NCBI RefSeq assembly: GCF_014839835.1
Contig: NC_071644.1
Location: 5,681,266 to 5,745,265, forward strand
Direction: 5' to 3'
Length of the DNA: 64,000 nt
From: Dryobates pubescens
Taxonomy: Eukaryota; Chordata; Aves; Piciformes; Picidae
The notes beneath the pieces were generated by a model that saw nothing but the letters and a program-made list of their open reading frames with translations, had not been told where the DNA came from and did no database searches. Of this stretch, positions 36,901-45,200 are shown in pieces; positions within the stretch are counted from its first letter, which is position 1, and each line of letters starts with the position of its first letter. Both the position numbers and the translations under genes were made by a program.

Positions 36901-37935
36901 TCGTGGATGTCTTACATCAGCATAGTGTCTGTCATTGTTTACATCATCGGGCACGCTATTGGAGCCAGTAAGTACACACAGCCCAGCTGAGTGTCCTCCA
37001 CAAGCTGGGTAAGCCAAGTGTTGTGCTCAATTTCAGATCAAAAGCTTTCCAGAGCTGATCCAAAGAGATCAGATTTCTTCTCTGTGTGGCCATGCACCTT
37101 GGTGATTGCCACTTTTGGCTCATTTATCACAGAATCCTTTGGCTTGGAAAAGACCTTGAAGATTATCCAGCCCAACCATTCTCTGAGTCTGCCAAGGCTG
37201 GTGCTACACCATGGCCCTCAGCACAACTCCTCTGTGGCTTTTAAACACCTGCAGGGATAGGGAATTCAGCCACCTCCCTGGGGAGCCTGTTCCAGTGTTT
37301 GAGAACCCTTTCAGTAAAGAAATTTCTTCTAGTGTCCAACGTAAACCTCCTCGGCTGCAACTTGATGCCATGTCCTCTTCTTCTGTCACTTGTTACTAGG
37401 GAGAATTGCCTTTGGGGTTTCCAAATCTGTATCTGCATTTCAGGTCCAATTCCCTTTGTGTTGATCACTGAGATGTTCCTGCAGTCATCCCGGCCTGCAG
37501 CCTTCATGGTGGGTGGGTCTGTGCATTGGCTCTGCAACTTCACCGTGGGCCTTGTGTTCCTCTACATGGAGGTAAGATGCAATCACAGAAGGCAGGGCAA
37601 GACTTCAGCTTTTTTGGATAGCTATTGCAGGTTCAAATCATTACACATACACAACTGGAGTATCCCTCTGATCCTTGCTCTGTCTTCTGTTGCTGTTCTA
37701 GGCTGGACTAGGGCCCTACTGCTTCCTCATCTTCTGTGCCATATGCCTTGCCAGCATAGTTTACATCTTCTTTATTGTCCCTGAGACAAAGAACAAAACC
37801 TTCATGGAAATCAACAAGATCATGGCCAAGAGGAACAAGGTGGAGATCCGGGAAGATAAAGAAGAGCTTAAGGATTTCCATACTGTATCAGGTGGGCAGG
37901 CAGAGAAGAAATCAACATCCAGCAGTGAGATGTGA
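30939..37935 (+). CDS. SLC2A5: SLC2A5-type hexose transporter, copy A
   Basis: Exons: 30,939-30,995; 32,577-32,675; 32,926-33,086; 33,371-33,495; 34,945-35,097; 35,174-35,299; 35,581-35,768; 36,117-36,227; 36,473-36,574; 36,892-36,967; 37,444-37,571; 37,702-37,935. All are GT-AG and join to 519 codons plus TGA (human GLUT5 is 501; the extra length is at both ends). It is a 12-helix facilitative sugar carrier of the plasma membrane; GLUT5 carries fructose in gut and kidney. Family marks: FQYGYN in TM1, glycosylation site NQT at 59-61, GRKG (105-108), [17 protein letters not shown] in TM7 (295-303), ESLGRR, SPIP and PETKNKT. Binding-site residues of GLUT5 are kept: Tyr40, Gln175, Gln296/Gln297, Asn302, His395, Ser400, His427 and Trp428 (human number plus 8). 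Residue 304 is Val, where human GLUT5 has Ile. It lies next to GPR157, the SLC2A5 position in human. Confidence 0.93.
31447..31600 (+). repeat. CR1 LINE internal fragment, intron 1 of copy A
   Basis: 'ctgcaactacctgaaaggag', 'gaaatggcctcaagttgccc' and 'caggggaggtttggtttggc' belong to the CR1 ORF2 end, here without the 3' terminus. The same fragment is at the same place in B and C, so the insertion predates the array. Confidence 0.85.
34068..34178 (+). repeat. CR1 LINE 3' end, intron 4 of copy A
   Basis: 'gcacatggtttagtggtgga', 'ggtcttgatgatcttaaagg' and 'tcttttccagcctgaacaat' ending in 'gtgactcagtgattctgtg'. Also in copy B; absent from copy C, where this part of intron 4 is missing. Confidence 0.9.
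37127..37402 (-). repeat. CR1 LINE 3' fragment, intron 10 of copy A
   Basis: Reverse-strand CR1 starting 'tcacagaatcctttggcttg', with 'cacctccctggggagcctgt' and 'ctcctcggctgcaacttgat'. In A it is cut short at 'ttactagggaga', which runs straight into 'attgcctttgg' just before exon 11. Confidence 0.9.
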
Positions 37936-37983
37936 CCCAGCCCATGATTTAGCCTGGCCCAGACATTTTTCAGTGGAAGAACA

Positions 37984-37989
37984 AATACA
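37984..37989 (+). terminator. Variant poly(A) hexamer AATACA after copy A
   Basis: At the position where B and C have AATAAA, copy A reads AATACA in 'acaaatacatcaattcatc'. This is a weaker variant. A canonical AATAAA occurs further on, near 38,745, and may serve instead. Confidence 0.4.
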
Positions 37990-38811
37990 TCAATTCATCA
38001 TTTGATACTGATCTTCTTGTAGACCTCCTGCAGTCTTTCCACAGAAGGACTTTTCCTATTAGCCATTGTGTCTTGAGATCTTGCTCCTGTTGAGTAATCA
38101 GCAGGACCATTCTGGTTCCTGCCATAGCCACTGCCCCGGCAGATCACCATTCATGGGATTTGTCACAAGAAAAGGGCAAATGTCCTCGGCCAGCTCAGCT
38201 CCTGTGATCTACTAACCTGTGTCATGAGGTGATGTATGTCCTGATTGACACATCTCAAGTGACACAAGTCAGGCTGTAGGCTGGGATTTGCCCTGAGATT
38301 TGTAGAGGAACACAAGTCATGTATTTGGGGGTCCAGCATGGGTGCCACTCTAGGATGAGGTGTCAGTTGTCCTGTTTGTTGGGTGGGCTGATAATGGCTT
38401 TCATCCTGTCAAGTCTTGTCGTCCTTCTGTGTGCCTCAAAGATTAAACACATGGCTCTGAGCCCCAGCAAGACAAAGCACCAGTCCCTGCTTGGGGCTTC
38501 ACACTCCTGCAGCTGGGGATGGTGCTCTACCTTCAACAGCAGCGATCCTGTCCAGGAGTGAAAGCTAAGGGCATGAGAAGGTGAGAGAAGGGACAACATC
38601 CTGCTTTTCCCAGGACAGCCTGTGGCCATGTTCAAATGTTTTGATATTGCAATGGAATTTCCCAATTGCAGACTCCCTTCTGTAGTGCTAAGACGAACCA
38701 CATTTTGATGAGTCCTGTATTGGTCATTAACCTTCTCCTAGATGTAATAAACATATCTTAGCCGTCCTGTTGTCAGCCTTCTTGCTGGTGTTAATTTCTG
38801 CATCACACTTC

Positions 38812-38880
38812 TGAAGGGTTGGACTTGAAGAACTTGCATGTCTCTTCAAACCAAAATGATTCAATGATTCCATGAATGCA
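38812..38880 (+). repeat. CR1 LINE 3' end downstream of copy A
   Basis: 'gaagggttggacttgaagaa' and 'atgtctcttcaaaccaaaat' ending 'gattcaatgattccatgaat'. It is absent from unit B, where about 240 bp including this piece are missing. Confidence 0.8.
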
Positions 38881-39075
38881 TGACTGTGCTTTTCTGCCCC
38901 GCAGGCAGCAATGGGATTTCAGCAACAAGACAGTGCTAACCTGAACCACACTCTTGAGGAGCCCTGGCAAAACCAAGGCTTAGCTTCCAGTTTTAGTAAC
39001 AATAAAAGCGGTAAATTCCTTTTCTCTCTCCCCACAAGTCTTTATGTTCATACAGGAAGATGCAAAGGCAATGTA

Positions 39076-39285
39076 AGAATCATAGAATTGGTTTGGTTGC
39101 AAGAAACCTTTAAGTTCATAAAGTCCAATCTCTAACCCAGCACTGTACCACATCCCTCAGCACCGTCTATCCATGGTTGTAGAAACCCCCAGTCCTGGGG
39201 ACTCCACCACTGCCCTGGGCAGCCTCGTCCGGGGCTTCGCCGCCCTTTTGGGGAAGAAATTTTTCATATCCAACCTCACCCTGGT
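39076..39285 (-). repeat. CR1 LINE 3' fragment before the island, unit A end
   Basis: 'gaatcatagaattggtttgg' followed by 'cataaagtccaatctctaac' and 'gactccaccactgccctggg': a reverse-strand CR1 tail that abuts the GC-rich island. Confidence 0.88.
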
Positions 39286-39289
39286 GTCC

Positions 39290-39943
39290 GAGATGTGGCC
39301 TCACCAAGTGCCAAGCACTGGGCACCATCACTTTTCTAGCGCCTGTAGACATACGCTTAGTGCACAAAGGAAACGTTTCCGTCGCCGACAGGGCAGCAGA
39401 GGAGCTGCTTGGCTTCCCCCGACGGACACCAACTCTCCACCCTCTGCCGCACCTCCCCTCAGCGCCTGGGCGGTGCCAGTGCAGGTGGAGGAGGGCGCGG
39501 CCCCGCCCCTCCCGCACCACCACGCCCACGAGCCCGCCTCTGGCTCGAGGAGGCGGGAGTCCATGAGAATGCCGTGAGGGGCTGGGCCGAGCCGACCAAT
39601 GGGAAGCCGGAGAGGATCTGAGCCGGCCAATGGGGAGCCGGAGGAGAGCGGCTCAGCTGCGTGGGGTGTGCTCTACCGCTACAGCCTGGAGTCCGCGCAG
39701 CCCAGCGGTGCTGGTGAGAGGTGAGGCGGTGAGTCAGGCTTGGCTGGAGCGGCTTCCTGGGCTCTAGGTGAGTGTGGCGGCAGCGGCGAGGCCTTCCAGC
39801 CCTCTGACCGTGTGTGGTCTGAGCCGCTCGTCCCCTGTAGTGACGCTCGAGGACCCTGTGTGGCCGCGGTTTCCCACTCCGTGGCTCTGCCGGGCTGCCC
39901 GGAGCTTCCGCTGCCCCCGTGAGACGAGACCTCGCCGTCCATG
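39290..39943 (+). promoter_or_regulatory. CpG island with promoter-like architecture, upstream of copy B
   Basis: About 650 bp of GC-rich, CpG-dense DNA in an otherwise CpG-poor region. It has a GC box (ccccgcccct, 39,501-39,510), two forward CCAAT boxes (39,596-39,600 and 39,627-39,631) in a repeated 'ccaatgggaagccgg' / 'ccaatggggagccgg' setting, and splice-donor sequences downstream, the best being CTAG|GTGAGT after 39,767. The order GC box, CCAAT, donor predicts + strand transcription starting near 39,650-39,710. The nearest downstream coding exon is copy B exon 1 at 42,291, which has a suitable acceptor. No similar island precedes copy A. It is not similar to the GPR157 island by eye. Confidence 0.65.
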
Positions 39944-40078
39944 TCCTCCCAATGCCAGGCTGCTTCACATCTGAAAGTGAAAAGAAATTCCCGCAGGGGA
40001 GTTTTCATTTCCTAAGCGGCTGTATGACAAGCTAGCAGTTTAGGTTGCTACTCTACTCTGAGGTACAAGCAGGCAAGA
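39944..40078 (+). repeat. Junction segment resembling GPR157 upstream DNA (unit A/B)
   Basis: Matches 16,116-16,280 with one 33-bp gap and scattered substitutions. It directly follows the CpG island and directly precedes the GPR157 3'-UTR-like start of unit B. Original flanks on both sides of GPR157 are thus brought together without the gene. Confidence 0.72.
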
Positions 40079-41150
40079 CCTGGAGAACTCTATCTCAGAT
40101 GCTCCTGAAGGTGGCTGGGGATGGGGTACTTGGTTGTGCTTTTGGATTGGGTCTGTTGTGCCTGCTTTCCGCAGTTGCATGGTGATGTGCCTGTGGCTTG
40201 AGCTGCAGCAAGCCTGTTGCCCTGGCTCAGGACAAAGCTGTGTGTGTTAGCTGCAGGAAGATGAGCCAGTCCTGGTTTTTAACTGTACTTCCTTTTGAGC
40301 AGGTGTGGGATCATCCCAGAGCCCCACAGAGGGAGCTGAAGCCTGGGGAGAAGCCCTGCTGGAGTGGCTGAAGGAACGGAAGAGGTCCTGCTTCTCCTTG
40401 GCATGCAGATAGCAGCTGCTTTGGTCTTGACTTATGCTCAGGATCCTCTGGAAGACGCTGCTTGGCTGCACTCCGACTTCCTGGGTTTCTTCCATCCTTC
40501 CCTTCTCCTTCCATTATAAATCTTTACAATTGTTTGGGAGTTTGCTTTTCTGCCTGACAAAGGCAATATGTTGTGTCTTGTGGGGTGGACAAATGTTGTG
40601 GTGATAGGAAGACTTGAGTAGCTTCTGAATAGGACTGTCCTGGGCATGGATTTCAGTCCTGGTGTGTGAGGCTTTCAGGCCTGGCTCCTGTTCCTCACTT
40701 GAATGTGGACAACTCGTGTGCAAACGTGCTTGTTTTGTGGTGGTGATGGATGGATCTTGTTAATGGTTTAGTCCTCTTCCTTGGTGGTTAGGAGTTGCCA
40801 TCATCAGGCTCTGTGGTGGCAGCATGCTTCCTGCTTCCTGGGAAAATGTGAACTCTGTGGCCCCCTTGATGCTCAGAGATATCTGGGTGTCCCACCCCAG
40901 CTGTCAGCAAGGACAGCCCTCCCCAGCAGCAAGACTGTGCCTGGCATATGCTCTGAACTCCTGATGTCCTCTGCTGAAGCACAGCCTGCAGTCTGCCCTT
41001 GCTCTGGGAGTGTTCCATCAGAGGCGGGGAGGAAGTGGGGTTTTGTTTGCTGTCTGGAGCTAGTGGTTTATTTACAGCTCCTCACTTGCTTGTTGTTTAT
41101 ATGTTTTCTCCAACTTGTACAAAATAAAGTTTAGTTCTTTACCAAGGTGT
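40079..41150 (+). pseudogene. Duplicated GPR157 3' UTR tail, unit B
   Basis: Nearly identical to 28,871-29,942, including the AATAAA at 41,123-41,128, but with no GPR157 exon upstream. It is noncoding debris of the duplication, or a dormant poly(A) site between the CpG island and copy B. A leader transcript from the island would have to read past it. Confidence 0.7.
41123..41128 (+). terminator. Duplicated AATAAA, unit B leader region
   Basis: Copy of the presumed GPR157 poly(A) hexamer with the same downstream sequence. It lies 1.3 kb past the island donor and 1.2 kb before copy B exon 1. Confidence 0.45.
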
Positions 41151-41828
41151 TGTTCAAGTGTGTTTGGGTAGGTCTCAGCAGCTTGGAGGATGAACAGCCA
41201 GTCAAAGAGCACATGCAAGGCACGTGGGGAGCAAGCTGCTGGGTTTTAAAAGGCAGATGAACCAATAACAACAAGGTTTGGTTCACATTGCTCTGGCAGC
41301 AGGAGCTACCTATGGACTTTGCATTTCTCAGAAACACCTGGCATTGGAGTTGACAATTAACCAGGTCCTGTACTGTTCCAAGTGGTCTCTCAGTGCAGGA
41401 GGTTAATACCAAGTCAGCTGCACGTGGTATACCTTGCATGTAGAAGGAAAGGAGCTCATGGGCTTTGGTGGGGAACCTGTGTCCTGCATACTGTGAGAAA
41501 GAGATCTGAGGATGAACCTGGTCTCTGGGAACTGCAGAGGTGTCCTGACAGCTTGGTCCCTGCAAGCTGTGACAACTGTAGCATTTTGGCCCAAGGACAG
41601 AGAGGCAGGAGGGTTAATTTCAGTTCAGCTTTATTGCTGTTGACTTTAGCAAATGCCCTCTCTGATGCCAGGGCTGTACCCCTACAACACCTCATTCTCC
41701 CCAGACGAAGCAGTTGCCAGCCAGCCTCTGCCGCTGCACCATCCACAGCTGCCCAGTAGCTGTTTATTGCTGTACCCTGGTCTCTGTGCACATAGATGGG
41801 AAAAGCAGATCATTTCACACTATCTCAG

Positions 41829-41950
41829 TACATTAGAGGTTGGAAGGGACCTCTAGAGATAATGGAGTCCAACCCTGTTCATGGAGTCCAACCCCAGCTC
41901 ATCAAGTCCAACCCCAGATGGAGTCCAACCCCAGATCACTGAGTCCAATG
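41829..41950 (-). repeat. CR1 3' end expanded into a short minisatellite, unit B
   Basis: It opens 'tacattagaggttggaaggg', a reverse CR1 terminus. The usual single 'gagtccaacc' then appears five times in about 75 bp, mostly as 'ggagtccaaccccag' variants. Found at the same place in unit C and absent from unit A (near 30,595). Confidence 0.85.
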
Positions 41951-42216
41951 CTGCTTTTGCAGTAAGTCAGCCCCTTCCCACTGGCCAGCTGAGCACATTT
42001 CCCCTCTAGCTGGGCAGCACCTCTGTTTTGAGTCAGAGTCTGATGAAAGGACATCTGAGCTAACAGCCACACACTTGACCAAGGAAAGGAAAGAGGAGAC
42101 ACGAGGGAGTCGTGCAGAGAAAGGGGGCGATCCAACAACAGCAACGTGCTTTCGCTGCATGAGCTCCTTGTTGATTGGATGCTTTCTGCAGTCACAGAGG
42201 GGAATTTTCTTTGCAG

Positions 42217-42290
42217 GGTGTTTTCAACCCCTCTGTTGTCTGTTTTGGCTCTAAAAGTGTGTGCTTGGCATCTGTGAATAGAACTCCAAC
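42217..42290 (+). other. Probable 5' UTR part of copy B exon 1
   Basis: Same acceptor arrangement as in copy A. Here a consensus donor in the CpG island at 39,767/39,768 lies 2.4 kb upstream on the same strand and could supply the leader exon. Confidence 0.45.
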
Positions 42291-45200
42291 ATGAAGTTGA
42301 AGGGAAAGAAGCAGGAGAGCTCCAACAGCCATGAAGGCTCAAGGGGGGTAAGTATTATGGCCTCTATCCTTGCAACTTCAGCCTCCTGCAAGAGGAACTG
42401 TTTGAGATCTGCAAGGACCTGTAGAGGAAGGAGAAGACCAAGGTCTTGTGGGCTAACATATCCACAGCTGATCTCACAGGAAGAACAGAGATGTGTCTGT
42501 TCTTGAAGGTAGTTTAGTTTATGTGTGTCGGCAGTGTCCTGTTGCACTCTCTGGTGATTTTCTCTCTGTGTCTGCAGCTGACTGACCATGTCACTCCTGG
42601 GGGACTTTCCCCTTCTGTCTGTGAGTTTCCTTTCCTACTTTCTACTCACTTGTAGGCTGCAGATGCTCTGGATGGGAGCTGCCTTTCACAGCAGTGTTTT
42701 TGTGGCATTGTGCACAATGCCATGGTTGTGTATGCTGGGGGCTGTCTGAATGTGAACAATTACCACCAGTGGCTCTGTTGAGGCAGCCACCTTGCAATCA
42801 CCAATGCAGGCTGTAAACAGTCTCTCTACAACTACCTGAAAGGAGGTTGAAGTGAGGTGGGGATGGGTCTCCCCTCTCAAGGAACTGGTAATAGGACCAG
42901 AGGAAATGGCCTCAAGTTGCCCCAGGGGAGGTTTGGTTTGGCTATTAGGAAAACCATCTTTCGTGCAAGAGTCTCTGGAGGTCTGCTGCTAGAGGTTCTG
43001 AGGGGTGTCCTGAGTACAAGGCGTACAAGCAGCAATCTGGACAAATGGCAGATACTTGATGTGGGGCCTGAGCTGAGTGTTGGGACACACAGGCTTGCAG
43101 ACATTGAGGATACTTATGATGACAGAAAATTATGTGTCTGGATGTCAAATGGCTTTAGTGATGTAACAGGAGTGAGAGTTATCCCTATCATGGCTGGTGT
43201 TTGATCCTGCTCCAGGTGGTGATTTCACCCTCCTGTATAACTACAAAGTGCTGCTCTTCTATCTCACCACCAAGCCTCCAGTGAGCTACTGGGATAAGTT
43301 CTAACAGGGTTCAGTGGCAATAGGATTAGATCCATCACCAGCTTGATCCTGAAAAGTGGGAGGCAGGACAAGCCAGCATGTGATAGCAGAACAAATGAAC
43401 AGGAAAGAGGTTTTGTCACCTCATGCAAAATAAAATTTCTTATCTTGAAAGATTTCCTGTGCCAATCTCCTGTGTTATGCACTCCCTAATTTACACGTTG
43501 GGAAAAGAATAATTGCACACCATTGCATTGGGTTTTTTTCCCCCCTTCCCTGCCAGGTGGTTCCTTTAAACGTGCTAACTTCAAAATTATTCATCATCCA
43601 AATGTTCCATCAGTAGCAGGGAAGAGTAGAAAGAATTATTGCAATGACTGGGTGCAAATGGAGCAGAACAGAAGTGGTGCTGATGAAAACAACCAGTTGG
43701 GCTTCTGTTGTACAGCAATGTGAAGCAGACAACACAGAAGACAAGTCTTAGGGGACTTCTTTATTTGTCATTCCTGCCTAAAATCTCCTAAGGTGGTGTC
43801 TGTGTTTGTTCTTTCCCCTCTGCAGACACTGACACCGGTGCTTGCTCTGGCAGTATCAACAGTTGCCTTTGGATCTGGTTTCCAGTTTGGCTACAACACA
43901 GCCTCGGTTAATTCTCCAGCCCCGGTAGGTTGGCCTGTGGAAGGGAGCATGACCAAAGTGGCAGTTTGCAAACTGAGAAGGCAGCCAGGTAACAGCAGAC
44001 TGCAGGTGTTGCTGGGCTTGTTCTGCATGCTTTGAGTCACCAGGCAACTGGGGAAAAGTGGTTCCTTGGGAGAGGAAATGGGAGATGTTAAGATGTTTGG
44101 TCTTTGCCCAGCATCAGGAACTTCTTACTTCTGGAATGCAGGGGAATCTCCTAAAGCACGATAACTTGGAGTAACAGTTATCTAGTCCAGGCTTCTCCAT
44201 CCCTCTCTTGCATTTCTTTTCCCTCTTAGCCATTCTGGGGTTTATCAGCATATATTTTGGGGGGCAGGAGGGGGAAATCTGTGGTATTTGTGGGTAATGA
44301 GCTTTTCCAGCTTGAAAACTTGACTGTGTTAAAGGTATTCTGTCTTTCATTCCAGTGCATGCAGGACTTTTACAACCAAACCTACATCAACAGGACTGAC
44401 AAGCCTATGGATAGTGCCTTCTTGACATTACTCTGGTCTCTTACTGTGTCCATGTACCCTCTGGGAGGCCTTTTTGGATGCCTCCTGATGTGGCCTCTAG
44501 TCAAAAAGTGTGGCCGGTATGTGACAGTGGTGCTTGGGAGCCTTCATCACCTGTTTGCTGGGTTCAGATAAGATTTGCCTCACAACTCACTCCAGCTGAC
44601 CAGGGCTGCCAGGAGCATGTGTCTTGCACACCTTGATTGTAAAGCAGATGGGCTGCTGATTAGTTGCTGGACTCAGCAATACACCTTATCTCCCTCATGT
44701 AGAAGACATTTCTGGATTCAATTTAGTCAGGCCCTGGCTGCACCCTGGGCACTGAGCCAGGTAGAGGGCAATGATGAAAGTCCTGGGGTGGGATCACAGT
44801 CAGGCGCAGCTTGTGCTGCTTGGGTCCTCCTGAGAAACTTCAGCTCATTCTTCAAGCCTTCATTCCCTGTAGGACAAACAACACATTGGGATAATCAGCA
44901 TCTTCTCTTTGATTAGTCTTTGGGGTGGTGATTCACTTGAGTTTTGTCAGCATAACACAGAGGGCCTTTATCTGCTACTAAGGCTGACATAAAAATAAAC
45001 TGACTCTGTCTCCTTCCCTGCTACTGTGCAGAAAGGGCACTCTGCTGATCAATAACATCTTCTCCATTGTTGCTGCACTCCTTATGGGAACCTCAGAGCT
45101 AGCAAAATCCTTTGAAGTAATCATCGTTGCACGTTTTATCGTGGGAATATTTGCTGGTAAGTGAGAGGTTGGATGGCAAAAGGAGAGCAATGAATGTGTT

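Larger units (their letters stand above)
28871..40078 (+). repeat. Tandem array unit A
   Basis: First of three direct repeats. It starts at 'cctggagaactctatctcag' in the presumed GPR157 3' UTR and runs through SLC2A5 copy A, its downstream DNA, a CR1 tail and a CpG island to the junction at 40,078. Unit B starts with the same words at 40,079. Most of the unit is clearly alignable with B and C, with large insertion/deletion differences in introns 4, 8, 10 and 11. Confidence 0.92.

Noticed and set aside
39459-39968. Overlapping open frames on both strands of the CpG island (169, 134 and 109 codons), repeated in unit B
   Set aside because: GC-rich DNA has few stops. The frames are proline/arginine rich, lack domains and cover promoter-like boxes. 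Their conservation in unit B only reflects the recent duplication.
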